Positions 37,201-52,200 of a DNA stretch of 64,000 nt are shown here, one piece after another. The first letter of the stretch is position 1; the number at the start of each line of letters is the position of its first letter. The DNA is from Pelecanus crispus (taxonomy: Eukaryota; Chordata; Aves; Pelecaniformes; Pelecanidae): NCBI RefSeq assembly GCF_030463565.1, contig NC_134643.1:45484221-45548220 (forward strand), given 5' to 3'. The position numbers and the translations under genes were made by a program. The notes below the pieces were generated by a model. The model saw only the letters and a program-made list of their open reading frames with translations, had not been told where the DNA came from and did no database searches.

Positions 37201-40200
37201 CAATCGGCCCAGAGTCAGATAAAAGCAAGGAATTTCAGGCCAACTGCAGGTATCTAAAACATATGTAGTATATGCGTATTAGTATACACACACTAGTGAG
37301 AGCAAACAAGACAGCAAAAGCCTTAATCTAAATTTCCTTGCTTTTCTAGCTCATATGAGACTGAAATAGCATTTGCATTTTAAAATTGGAACTACTTTTA
37401 AAAAAAAGATGCATTTTGTTGGTTTTGCTTTTGCTTTGTTGGGTTCGGTCAAATTTTGCTATGGAAAATGCAAGTTCTGACTATGGTTCTTATTAAATTG
37501 GGTTGTAAGCACTTTTGTGGGCACCTCCTGAATCATGGTGAGGAAGAAAAAAAAAAAAAAAATCCCCCTTTCACAGAAGTTATTTCATCTCAGTTTTGGG
37601 TACAAAAGGAGGAAAACAGACTATCTTAAATAGTCCTAAAGCTATGAGGAATCTTTAAATGTTGTTGCTGCCTTAAGTGAACCAAAAGAATCCAGATTTC
37701 TTCTGTAAGGACGAACAGCTTCATTACCTCTGTGAACATACAGAGATACACGCATCTGGCACTGATACAGGAGCTACGTTTCAGAACTACTACAGGAGCA
37801 ACACCGAAATCTGAACTTCCATTTCAGCAGAAGGGTTAAAGGATAAACATTTATAAATATCCAGAAGACAAAGAACCCAGGGAAAGCTAACAGGCATTAA
37901 CAACCTCATGAAATCTTCTTTTTGCTTCCATAAATAGCAGGCAACAACTCTTTACGGAAACATAAATATGCACCAATCTTAACTCATCCTCCATGTAAGT
38001 ACAACAGCAAAAACAGCGTTTTCTTCAAATGAGATTTATATCAGATTCTTACTCATTCTTCAAACTGCATAGCTCTTAAACCACTGCATTTACAATTGTG
38101 TATTACGTTTCAAATAGAAGAGACCCTAAATGATGCAATGAAATAAACGGAGTATGTTGGCTTCAATCGTTTTCTCAGTAGTGCCAGTCATACAAAATGA
38201 CTGAAAAAATGTTATGTTGTAACTTACTAGCATACTGCCAGTGGCACAGTAGCTCAATCAGCAGCAATGCACTTGTAGTAAGTAATTAATTATTGATTTT
38301 CTTATTTTTAATTCAGCGTTTTTGCAGTTTCATTATGGGTATTTTTAAGAGGACTCATTTAATCTATTAACAGAAACACAAATATGAAAATACTGCATAC
38401 CAAATTAGAACCCAAGGCCAGTCAAAAATACACAATATCAAAGTTTAAATTTCATGAATGGTCTCTACCAGTATTAAGCTCTTACATAAATTGAGGCATG
38501 TTGCTAGTTGTTTCAAAACACAGGAAGCAAACAACACTGCTTTACATACTGTACTATCCAAATCTGTGATAACCAACACATTCCTTTAAATAAGAAAAAA
38601 ATACAACTTTTGTATAAGAGCAACATTACTCTTAGGACCTTTACACACCTCCGTCTCTCCCTGACCTCTGATGTTGAGGACACAGTGCCAGAAGTAGCTG
38701 TAGTCATGGCTGTGGTAGTGGCTGTAGCATTTACAACAGATGGTGCAACGGGAACGGTCACTGCTGTAGGCACACTGTCCTTTTCTTTCTCAGTACTATC
38801 CTCAGCCCACAAACGATTTGAGGTACTACAGCATAACAAGCAGCAACACAAAAAAAGAGAAAAGGAAACAGCTAAACAATGAAAGCACTTTACTAAACAA
38901 CTAATAACATGTAAATTGAGGGATGGATTTTTTTTAAAAGCAAACTGAGAAATGTCTCTACTATGAAAGCTCAACTTGAGCTATTAAATTGAATAAATTA
39001 AAATTGAGCAGTTCACAATAATTGAACTTTTATTCTTCACACCCTTCTAACGTTGGATTTATTCTTTTATACCAACATGGCTGTCACTTTACAGTAGAAA
39101 GCCATTCACAATTTTTAAGCCAAATTGTATAAAATTAAAACAAATTTAACAGGAAAGTGAAAAAATCCAGAGCCCCAGGATCTACTAAACAAGAACGCAT
39201 GCACATACATAAGCACACAATAGACCTGACAAAAAAAAAGAAAAAAAGAAGTGTGCTGGTGCCATTACCTGCTTTGTACACCTGCTGAAGTAGAACCCGT
39301 TGTACTCTTTGTAGTAGTGTTTGTGCTGGCAGGCAGGGTTTTCTGAAGACCAGCAGAAGAGGTAACTGTTGATGCAGTACTTGGAACATTAGAACTAATC
39401 AAATCATCCTGTCTTCTACCAAAGGAGCCACTGAAGGAGAGACATGTACAATGGATGCATTTGTATGACTTATCTTTGCTCATTAAAATACCACAAAGCT
39501 GTGAATGATCCACTAAATTCCTGCCCGCATATTCTGTGTCTCAGTTGAGTCTCAGAAACTTCTGGGGTAAAAGAAGCATTTTCAAAAGCCATTTTCTTCC
39601 CTATTTCCTGGACTAGGACTTTTAATTTGTGACTTCAGAGGCCAGCAGAAGGGTCTCTTAGTCCTGACCATTTCTCCACAGGAAGAGGAGATAAAGTATG
39701 GAATCTCACTGGTTTATGTATGACTGTCTTGATTGCACCTACTGAAGTATTCATATAGGGTCCCCAATGTCCCATTTTTAAACTGCTGTTTCACCCACAC
39801 TAAATACCTCAGAAAATGCAGAATTTTACTCCACAGCTTGTCAGAAAAGAAAATGTCATCAATATTACTCCTCTTATAATTTGCAACCAATTAAATGTAC
39901 TGCCTTCTTTTTTTTTTTTTTTAAACTTCAATCATTCCCAGGAAGATTAACCTCCCACTCATGCTTTTCCCTTGCTCTTCAGGTTGTAAAAAAGATCCAG
40001 TGGTTTCCACATTTTTATTCATTGGTTCGGGCTGAACAAATTTTGCATTACCAAGTCAGGATGCTTGCCCATGACTAAACCTCAGAATCCATAGTTAGGA
40101 CAGACAGAGCATCATATTACTAACTGCAAAAGATTTAAGGAAAGATGCTTCTTTGTCATTCTGCAACTGATGATATTTTGTATTACTATCAATTCTAAAA

Positions 40201-43200
40201 TGACAACAAAAAATAACTGTACAAGAACTAAGGAAATATGCCATTAAAGCACCACATGCAATTTAAAAGTGGTGAGCACATTTTCTTTGAAGACCGGAGC
40301 ATACATACTGATAAAAGCTAACATGCAAAGATTGTTCTCATATATCAACTGTTGATATTTTCCATACAGAACAGGAAACGCGTGCAACATCTTTCCTAAA
40401 CCTGAAGTTAGTGAAATTGAGTTTTCTTTTTAAGGCAGGAGGTTAATAAAGATGTAAGATGTATTATGCTGTATGAAACAGCCTCACTACATGCCACTGA
40501 CAACATCAATGTCAAGACAAAAAAAAAAAAAAGTTAAGTACCCATCACCACGAACATCATCAGCACATATCAGTATGCACCTTAGCTACTTGAATGACAA
40601 TCTTTTCTTTTAATCTATTCATTTTAGATATTTATTGCTCCACTAATTCCAATGAAGAACTTTACTCACATAGCTACACTGAAACTACGAAACAGAGTGA
40701 AGTTAATCGTGTATATATTTGCAGGTTATGATTCCTTCTGAGAAACCCCTGCAAGATAGGAACCACACACACCTGAAAATTATTTTCATATTAATCATCA
40801 TTTACTTTGCATTCAAGGTAGTTTTATGTATGCATTCTATGATGCTGATACTCAGGGTAGGTGTGGCTACAATCTACCATTATGGAGAGCAGCTCAAGAC
40901 ATCTGATACTGTCATGCAAAACCAAAATTCACAGAGACAATATTTTTCCCCTTTTCTTTTCAGATACCAAGCAGAATTACTTCTATTCCAACATTTAAAA
41001 TAGTTATCTTTGGCTACTGAACTAATCTGGAAGAGTCAAACGAACGTCAGACTGAAATAAACAACAGAAAAAAGGAAGCATATAATTTTAATTATATAGC
41101 AATTGCTGCAACACTCTAAGCTAGTAAAAATGGTGTAGCTCTAAAATCAGCACGAGCATTTCATCAGTATAAGTACACACTTTGCAATTATTATGAACAT
41201 TTCAACATGTCACCATTCAATTTTAAACTGTCCTTACAAAGTGATTCAGTACCTGATTTGTTTCTTTTAATTTGTAAGCTTACTTTGATTAAAAAAAAAG
41301 GTAAGAGAAAATCCCACACCTTCTTTGATAACTTGTGTTTAATGATGTAGGACCTTCATTCAAACTGTTTTTCTTGACATCTTCCTCCCATTTTCTCCTG
41401 GTATAGGAACTGCCACCACGTATAGAGCTAGCAGATGAGTCCCTGTAAAAAAAAGATCTTATTTTAGCAAACTTGTATTAAAGAAGGTTGTTCTTGATGT
41501 GAGCTGAAAAGAAGTTTCAAACTGAAGATTAAAACCCTGGATAACACACTTAAAATAAACGTTACTGCAGGAATAAAATTACCTTTATGGACAATAATTT
41601 TCAAGCTCCTGTGGAAAAATACTACATTCATACTAACACTGTTAGAAATATAATAGAAATCAAAAGAAAAACTGCCAAAGAGGATTTAATCAACATGAAA
41701 TCAGTCATCAGCTTTTATCTGTGACCATTGCTGGCTTTGTTTTTCTCAAAAAAAGGAAGAAGAGGCTTTTCTGTTTGCTCCTGAGACTATCCAATGCAAT
41801 AAAGGGAAAAGTACTCCAGTTTTTTAGAAATTGATTTAATGGGTTTTTTCATTCGTGGCTGTTATAAGAAGTTGAAAAGCTGACTAGCCTTTAGAACTCA
41901 TGATATTGTAGACTAGTGCAAACAGGCCTGCAGTAGCCATTCCTGAGTGGCCTGTCATGTATCACTAGCTGACATTACTTTAGTCATAAGGAATTTCCAG
42001 CCTGTTGTTGCAGTTTATAGCAGTAAGAAATCACCTTGCAAAAATCTACTGAGAAAAACTACCCTGAAAACTGATACTGAGATGCAAAAAACTGAATTTC
42101 TAATAAAAATGTCAGCTCAAGATTTGAAGTAACGTTCAGCTAGAAGGAAGAAAAAATGTCTTTCACAAAACTATACATAAAAGGCAACCAGGTGTGCGAG
42201 GGAAAATAAAACAAAATTCTGTAAAGATCTATTTTATTTATGTTCAGATACCTTTGGCTTTCAGAATGTACCTCTTTTTGCACAAAAATTTATGCTAGTA
42301 CTTCTGCAGTTGGAAACAACTTTAGAAAATAATCAAACACAGGCCAATGCAGTGTTATTTCTTACCACCAAAGAGAAACACAAATTCTGAGTTATCATAT
42401 ACCACAGAAAGGTACTGCTGCATGACAAATTTTTCATGATTCCTGAAGGTTTCACTTTGCCAAGACACTACAGACTTCAGGACTTCTGCTGTAGCACTGG
42501 CTAGTTGACCGAGGCTGCATGTCTGAGATTTGTTAACCTAAAAGCCCAGCTGGGATTCATCTTGAAGTCCTTTCCATTACTCACAGCAGGATGTTAGCTG
42601 GATTACAGTACATCATTGATTAGCTAGACAAGCAGGTGTTCAGACAGGTAGAACAGGAACCCAGAATTAAGCTAAGAAACAAGGACAATGATCTGGGACA
42701 AAGGCAGAAACCCTAATAATTTATTAAGGTGCCTGTAAGGCAGATGGTTAAATTCTATATGTAAAGAAGGTCAGACTAAATGTCAAAATTCTCTTATGTC
42801 TTTAAGTAAGTAAGCTGGGTTGTCTGCCACATCATACACTAGGCAAAGTATTGGTGCCTAAATAGGCAGGCCTAAATGCAGGCTTCACTTCTTGGTAAAC
42901 CAAGGAATACAGAAAGTTCTCAGCTCAATTGTTTGGTCAGCACTGCGACTAACGAGATTGATGACCCTAGTGCAAGTGAAGAAAAATATGCTATTCCTGA
43001 TACCCACTTTTGGAACTGTGTCTGTGAATAAGCCACGATGGTTAAGGCTGGCATGTCAAGGACACAAATAAATCTCAACACTGAAGCAAAATTTAATCCC
43101 CTTGTTACAAGCAGTAACAGCTTCTAAGAAATAAAATTGCAGCGAAATATTTATCCCAATCTTAAGGTATCATCTAGTTAAGATACTTTTGGAGAACAAG

Positions 43201-46200
43201 AGTTTTTGAGGAGATCTCAAAAGAATAAAAATTGAAATAATAATAATAATAATCTCTCTTATAAACAAACCAAAACTGACAAACTCAGCTTCAAAGAATA
43301 TAGTACTCCAGAGAATGATATGCATGAACAGAAACTCCAAACTGCCCTGTTACAGAAATACAGATTGAAAAAATCTGGCCAAGTAACATGAGAAATGCTA
43401 ACAAACCAAGCTGAACTTTAGGGGAGTGAGAGAGCTGGAATATCCCTGTTTCAAAACAAAATTTGTCACCCAGAGACTAAACTTAGGCAATGGTATTCTG
43501 CAAGCATAAGAAAAGCCAGTATTTATCTTGTGTTTGCGCTGAAATGAACCATTCTCAAGAGTAGCAACAAAGAAGCTCCTCTTCAGACATAACGAGATTT
43601 ATCAGTCTTATAGATAACGATAGCACATTTTGAGCAATGAGAGGATTTTCAGTTCAGGTCATCCAACGTTCAGCTATCTAGATATGATCCAACAGAAACA
43701 ACACTTTAGGGAGTCTTCCAAGTTTGGTACTATGCATTCCATAACAACTCAAGAAAATGTCCGAGTAGAACCTCAATAAAGGAGGGAATGAAAAATGGGA
43801 AGGTTCTGACAAGGTAAATACACCATGAAAGCACCCCAAATCCTAACAGGTAACACGCCTATGCACCTAAACTTTTTCTTTCTTTTATAGTGAAAGCTAG
43901 AGAAGAAATATTAGCAAAGAAAGTAAAAATCCCCAAAGAAGATGAAAGGGCAACATTTAAACAAGAAAAATACAAGAATTGCTTTTGTAACTTAAATGAT
44001 TTTTGTAAACTATTGCTGTTGCACGATATGGTCTTAAGCGAAGACTGTAAGAAACAGCATTTCATTATTATCACAAGTAATAATGGAGTCCAGTAGCAGC
44101 ACTCTGCAGCTCAAGACAAAGCAGTAAAATGCTTTAGCACCCTTCAGTAGCCTAAAGTTTACAACTTCGTATTTTGGATTTGATTTTATTTTCTCCCCCA
44201 AGAAGACAACACTCATGACCCAGTTCTGCTCTTGTCATATAATAATTTGGATTTTAAAAAGGGTCATTATAATTTACAAGGTCAAAAACCTTCAGGAACT
44301 GGACTCTCCTATGGATTAGCATAATCTATAGAGCAGGATAATGCTATAAATTAGCGTTGTCTTAAAATCTGTAAGTTTGTCAGCCACTCTAAAACGAAGG
44401 AATTTTATATTTAACAGAAATTATAACTTCAGAGTCACCTGTTTTCTTTTTCATCAATGTCGGAGGTACTGGCCAGTCGTCTTGGTATTGTAGGTGCAAC
44501 GTATGCAAGTCGAGTTCCTTTTCCATCCTTCTCCTGAAAGACATGTATTTTTTATTAAAAATTAATGTAAAAATTAATATAAAATTAATTTTACTATTAT
44601 TGATTATACTGCTATTGGCTGTATCATTATGACAACTTCACTTGTATTTATTGTGACCTGATTATACAGATGAGTTTTAAGCTGTAGCTAAATATCATAA
44701 GGACTACAACAGGAAAGGGAAACTGTTTACGTTTTCATTCTAGTGATGCAAATTACTTGATTTCTCCTTTTTCTGCTTTGCTGCAGTACAATTCTAACAC
44801 TGATTTCTGAAAGCAACTGTTCTAGTATTTTCATATAGCATAGTACAGTATTATTCTTAATCCTGAAAACATTTAACCATCTATACTTGAAACAGAACAA
44901 CAAGTTCTATACAGTTCAGTTACCAAATTAGTCCTTCAGTTGGTTCAGTGTATTCATGTTTAAACATAGAACTAAATTTTTGTAAATAAAAAATTACTAT
45001 GGAATACAAAAAGAGACTCCTTTTTTGTAAGATTCTTTCAACATCACTCTCCAAGTGATGCCAAAACTATCAAACCTCTGATCTCCCTTAACTGTAAAAA
45101 TTAATCCTAGCATTGCAAGTCCCAAAAAGGGGAAAAGCCTCGGGCCTACGTACGAGGTCACCAGACAACGAAGGCGCATACTACACTTTTAAAGAGACTA
45201 CACAGAAGCTGCATAATTTAACTTTTTGGAATTTTGGTAAAGAACAGATGTGTAGTACAGTCTTACTTCTACAATACATCATAAACCTCTATACTAAGTA
45301 AGGTAGATCAGTTCCTCAAAATGTTGTTTCACACCGAAAATTATTACCTTTTCTTTGTTGTCCAATGAAGAGGAAAGTCTAGGACTTGAAGCAGAACGCA
45401 TAACACCTGCAGAGTCCTTTTCTTTCTGAGCTTCTTTGGAAGCAGTAATCTCTGCAAGTGCACCATAACTACCAGTTTTTCTAAGACCTAACCTCCACGA
45501 AGCAGGAGATTCATCTTTCCTCTCTTCTTCTTTGGGAGAAACCTTGGTTGTAGATGTTGGAAACTATAAAACACAGGCAAATGAATTTACATTATTAACC
45601 TATGGTAATTCATGCTCCTTTCAGAGATTTGAGAACACAACTGTTTTTAATAATCATAGAAGTGTTGAATTCATAGGGAAGTTGTGGTGAGAGACAACCT
45701 ACACACTCTTCTCTTAAATTAGTTAATGAGATAAGAAATCTAAGACTGGTCAAGGTATACTACTCCTCTTAAAAGTTAGCTTAGAAAAACCCACACTTTG
45801 TAATACACACTGTGATCATGAGATGCAAACTTAGAAACATGCATATCCAGTATCAACGTTTTGATTAAATATGTTATTTTGCAACCTGTACACAAACCTG
45901 TACACACCAGAACCTCACCATAGATTTTTCACCCTTACTGGGCACAAGAACAATGCCAGTTTTGCGCAAGCCCTGCCTCCATGATGCAGGATCTACTGAC
46001 TCCACGACAGGCATGATAGGAGGAATGAAATCATACTAAAGCCAATTAAGACAAGAAAAAGATGAAGATTGAAAGAATGGAAAATAGAAACAAAAGGTTG
46101 TTTTAAAACCACATAGTTTGTTCCTGTGTTTATGTTACGTAGCTCTTCATTACAGCACAAAACACCAAAAAGCAGTAAGAGACTTAAAACCTTAGTAACA

Positions 46201-49200
46201 GATTCTTATTAAGCACAACACAGCATGTTTAGCTAATTCAGAGACAGAATTACAGTTTGCATAGAAGAGGACAGCAAAGCCTGCTGACCTAACAAGGTCC
46301 ATGGCCTAAATCCTCATATGGTTGAGAATACTGGAAGATTCACACTAACATACCATACTTCTTATCATACTTCATTCATATTCCTTAATCACATCCCACG
46401 CTAGCTTAGCTATCAAGCCCATATCTTCAGTCCCAAACTCGCCTTATTTCAGTACCCTTAGACAGAAAGCAGCATTACTGAATGCCCTATAGATTGAAGA
46501 AAACCCAAAATCAAGCTTGGTACACTGCATCCGCACCACTTGTGAGCAACATACAGTTTGCCCATCTACAGTGTAAAAGCAGAAGATGCTTAGATGGTGC
46601 AAACCTAAAAAGGCAGGTGCAAGAGTAGGTGCAAGACCACACCTACAGTGCTGTTTTACCTTCATTAGTAAAAACAGTTTAAAGCCTTTTTGTTCATTAA
46701 TATGAGCTGCAACTGCTTCTCCAGATCACATGTACATGCTATGTTACAAGATGGTCAGTCTTGATATAAATGTGCATTTATTTTGTAGCTACAGAAGGCC
46801 CCAAATTTTTCACATATAGTATTAGAAAGATAACTACAGTTTACTTTTAACCTGCACCTTTTACCTTGAAGACCAAAAGTTAAGTCATTTATTACTGCAT
46901 AATAAAATTAGAGCACCAGGGTATTAATGATTTATAAAAGGTGATTCAGCTTAAAATCATACTTATTTCTTCTTCTTATAAAAAAGTCGTCCGTCCGTCC
47001 GTCCGTCCGTGTGCCCCCCCCCATATATCGTTATTTAATCATGTACCAAAAAATTATGTCTATTTGACCATTCAACTCTGGAATATCAAGCCACACCCCA
47101 GCTAGCAACAATTTGGTAACATCCTATTGCTGAAGGTCATATAGCTTAGGCAGCTTTTGCATAATATACATAAGTGATTGGAAGGGACAAGCTAGGAAGC
47201 TTTTGACTTCAAGATGAAGTTCAGACACTTACAAGGAAAATGAAGTGTTTGAGGTGTTAGATATCTTAGAATCTCCAGCGTGCAAAGATAATTAAGTGCA
47301 GTAAAAAAACTGTGCGGAGAGCACATCAGTTAAACTGCCCAACCGTCACAAATGCTTGTATTCCTGAAGTGATTTAAAAAAATAAACTATATAGAGTAGG
47401 CCTATTTCCTCACAGTAAAATTCACACTGTATATTTAAATTCATTCCAGTTAGGCGCAGTTAGCAAACAATCAATTACTCACAATGCCTCCCCTCCCTCA
47501 CGCATTTGCTATGGTTTGTGTGGAGAACTTCTGGCTCTTGAGTTCTGTGCAGCTCCTGAGCAATGTAAATGCAGCTCCCATGACAGAGAACCGTAACTCC
47601 TTAGTGAGCCAGCAGGAACTGTTTAGATTAACGTCACAAGATCACCCTGGAATCTAGCAAACAGCTAGACAGCCCAGCCACAAAGCTCAGCGAGGGCAAA
47701 CAGTAGTCATTCCTGCCGGTGAGCCATGCCCACAACTCCCCTTTCGCTCATCATGGTTTTTTGAGATAAATCTTGCGGACATCAGTCACAATGACTTTTG
47801 TAAAGCAGCTCTTAGGATCAGGAAGGTTGGCCCAACCCCGTTGTACAGTACCACATAACATGATGCAGTTGGGCAATACATTCCCTGCATCTGTTACATT
47901 AAAGTCTACTTTGTAAGATGAATCATCATTAGGTTCTATTGTGAATATGGAAGTATAACTCCAGTAAGCTCCCAGGAGCTAAACAAAATACATACTATTC
48001 GTCCAGCAGTATGTCTTCTCTCTCTACTGTGGCTTCAGTGTATCATGGCTACCATTTCTCCTGAACGCGCTTTTCAGAAGCATCAGCAGAGGGTTACGCT
48101 TTGATTATGACGTTCATAGAAAAGTTGTAATGATTGACAAAGGAAGCCTTACTGGCTTACTATCCAGTTTAGATATTCTAAAAGTTTGACTTGGTATACC
48201 ACCTTCTGACTATGCATTATTATCTACTATAATTTTTTTGCCCCAGGCATACATATCTTCCCTTTGACAAGCAAAATTAAAAATCATTCCAATTAACTTT
48301 TCACATCAAGCTGTAAAATGGTTCCTACAAGCAATATGGCTTTGCTAGGTGCATTTTTGAGCTGTGCATTGAATAAATCATGTGTCCTAATTCTCTAGCT
48401 CTTCCATGAGGTCCTCATCATATTGAAATCAGGGTTGGGACCTACAGCACCTTCTACTTCTTATTTCAGGTACCATTTTTAACTTCCATGCCTAAGCCGT
48501 AGCTGAATGCTTCTAAGGACTCCTGAAAGTACCTTAGTCACACCTGCTTCCCTTGCCTTAAGTGCATCACAAACACAGGCACAGAGAGAGACACTAGAAA
48601 AATAGTTTCTAAACTATAGGTTTGGGGGGTTTTTTAATAGTTTCTAAAAAGTTTGGAGGAGCCTGGCATAGAAAAGACTTTCAAAATATGAAGTGTAGCT
48701 TCAGAAAAACAAGAAAAGGGTCTTATGTTCAGCTATTTCGCAGTTCTGTATTTTGGATCCCTGTTTAGAATCAAAACCATTCAAAATTCAGAAAAATTGA
48801 AACCATTTCTGCAGAAAAAACACAAAATATTTTAGGAACCCGTGCATATTTTCATCAAGTCACTGGATAACCCAATCCACTTTTTATACAAGAATCAAAA
48901 AATATATGCTTGCACAGAAGAACAAAAATCTAAAATCATGAGAAAGGTAGTTTATTTTACCTTCTTAACAGGTGATGTAGGTGCCCCTTGGCCACCGGCT
49001 ACTGAAGGCGCTGTCACAGCTACCGATGCTGATTGTGTACTTGTGGTATTTGCGTTATTAGTTACAGCTGCCAAGGTTTTGGTCTTATCTGCAAAATATT
49101 TACAAGATTTCAATTTTTATTTTTCATTCACAATTTCCTCACGTCTACAACACAGAGTTGAACAGATTTGACGGTCAACTTTCCCAACAGCATTTTATTA

Positions 49201-52200
49201 TTTATTCCACACTGTCCACCCCCTCACTCCCAACGTGTATCTTAGGTCCATCTTTTTTCCATAACGCTCATGCATGTAACTTTTGTTTGTTTGTTTGTTT
49301 TTGTTATTCAGCAAGCGCCAAACACTCAGAGATGCAGGTGGAACCACAGAATCATTCAGGTCAGAAGTGACCTCAGGAGGTCACCTAATTCAACCTCCTG
49401 CTGAGAGCAGGGTCAATATTGCATACAGACCAGATTGCTCACAGCTTTGGTGAGTCAGATCTTGAAAACCTCGAGATTCCACAGCCTCCCCAGCCAGCCT
49501 GTATTTTAGCAGAAGGCTGATGACCATAAAAATTTAACAGTAGAAGGTATGTTGGCATGTAATAGTTAATTTGAACTACAGAAGATGCTAAATCAAAGTA
49601 AACCATTTATTCTTAGATAACTGTGTATGTTGAGTGCGAAGAAATAATTAACTGCACAGAGAATCCAGCCAAGGATTCCAGTCAGTTGAATGAGCTGAGG
49701 CAGGGACTTGCCTTCCAGAGCTCTGCCTTTCCTTTTCCTTCATTCCTTCTTTGTCCCTTGTTTTTCTTACCTAAGTTTCACTGTCCACCTACTCTATCCT
49801 CTTCTGCTTTGTCCTTCCTGCCCAGATTTCTTCCTCTGTCCTTTGTCTGTGCACCTTAACCCCTCTTACAAAAACATACAGAAAATGTCATGATTGTGAT
49901 ACAGTAACTGTTGTCACTCCACTTGCTTGAGCTTCATAATCTTACACCTCACTTCTGTTTCACCTATTCAAATTGCATAGTCTTTGGAGTAGGATGCTAC
50001 ATCCTATCGGTGCAGTATGGAGCAACATGGGGTTCAATTCCCCACTGGTTTTGGCCTTACTATAAACATACCTTTATGTCTACACTACCCATACAGCATA
50101 GTAGCAGTTAATTTATAAAGTATGCAATGTTTTCATACAGTGTTCTCGTATCTAAAATACAAACTCAGCAAAGTACCAACCTATGACTGGAAATTGTATA
50201 ATTAATTATATTGTTGTTACACACTTGTTTTAGTTATGGACATAGCTGAACAGATATTTTGAATAATTAATTATGCAGTAAACAAATAAAAAAAAAATCA
50301 GCTTACATGACTAACTGTGCACTTAATGGAAAGTTCTTTTTAAAGGTAAATGAAAATAAATGGTGGTAAACTTCTGGGGCATGGTGATAAAAAGTTCAAC
50401 AGGGCAATGAGGACTGACAGTACGATTTGAGATGATGCACAGGCAGCTCTGCCGGAAATTTGCAAATGACTAATACAGCTTTAAAATATACAGGAAAAAG
50501 TTATCAGGAATCAAAGCATAGAAAGAGAAAAACTGATTTTTCACAACTGTATTCTGAAATGATTTCAAGGACAGCAAGAACATAGTTACATGCATGATTG
50601 AGCTAATATTGACTAACTTTCAGAAAACATTAAACTACCTCAAACAAAGTAACTTTAAAAACCTGAACTGTTGAAAATCTTATTTTTCAGCTTGTTTCCC
50701 TGTCCTTTAGGAGACGATAGCTTCATATTCCTATCTCCCTTCTTTGTCTTACAGACAGAACTGTATTTATTTTTAAACTGTATTCTCACATCATCAATGA
50801 AACAGAATGTAAGTTTTATGAAAACATTTCTAATATCCCGATAGATTAGAAATCACAGTTTACAGTACTTCAGAATATCGAACCCTGTTAAAAATATTTT
50901 ACAACCAGAATGCTTCTTATAATCTTAAGATTTTTCACTACAAAACTACCTTAAGCTGAATAATGGGAAAAAAGGGAAAGTACAAGGTTGGAATTTAGAG
51001 ATGCAGCTTTACAGAGAAAAGCTTAAAGTCTAGCTTGCCAAATAAAGTATGATAAAGCCTTGTTGATATTAAAAACCCCAAAGTTTACATAAATTAATTC
51101 TTGTGTCACAGTCAAATTTTCCTGGCACAAACTATCTACTGGTAACGAAGAGAACACAGTTACCAGAGTCATAAAGTTCAAGAGACATTACAGTTACATC
51201 AGTGACTGAGAAATTACTACATATCATATATTACAAGTGTTTTGAGTTTATCAAAGCTCAGTCTCTGTAAATAAGGGGTGCAAATATACTATATTGAAAG
51301 ACTAATTACAAAGATTGACATTTTTTCCAGCTTAACACTGAAATACCAGTTTATTTCAAAATACAAAAATAATTAAAACATAATAGACAGTTTGGTTTCA
51401 CAACTTATTTTTATTTCTGCCTAAGTTAAATATTTATGATATATTGGCTAGCTCTAAAATCCTTCCTTAGCCTTACCTGTTCAGGTGAAGAAACTGGAAA
51501 GAATGTTTGAAAATGAGAACTGACAGCTCACCAAAAAGGGTTACTTATTTTAAAAACTGTAAGTATAAAATATTAACAAGATATTTCTAATTACATCTAC
51601 ATCTATGTATTGTATTGTTGCACCGTAATTCTAAAATTCTTTACTAGGGTTTAACATACATCTTTAAACACTGATTGTCTGGCATTTGTTTTCTGATTTG
51701 AAGGAAAAAGATGCTATGCTCTTCTTAGATCACTACTTGCTTTAAGACTGTAATTGTTCAAGGAAAAAAAAAATAGCTAAATTCCATTGAAGAAAGAAAT
51801 ACAGAGTAATGTATTTCTTTGCATGCAATTCCAAACTTTTCAAAGAACATTCCTCTTGAAATCAAGCTGTATATGAAGTAACTGTTAACGTTAGAATAGC
51901 ACCTTTAAAAGTTTATTTCAGTACACACTGAACCAAACTGAATATATGCACCATTACTTTATGAATACCTGAGCTAAGATTGCCAGATTAATTGGTACTT
52001 ACTTCAGGATGGCAAGAACAAATGAGAATGTTTTTACTTCTGCTGTTCTAATCTCTATACCAATTCCACAAGCAAACGCTTCATGTCTGATTTGATCTTC
52101 TAACTTCTTCAATGCTTGCTGAGAGGCTACTTTTAGCTTATATTATTCCAACTATTTGATTAAAAGTATCAATTGTTAAATAGCCAATCAAATAAGTAGG

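Noticed and set aside
38513..38974. 153-codon minus frame extending beyond the PPP1R12A exon on both sides
   Set aside because: Only the part between good splice sites (38649-38825) matches MYPT1; the extensions are intronic read-through.
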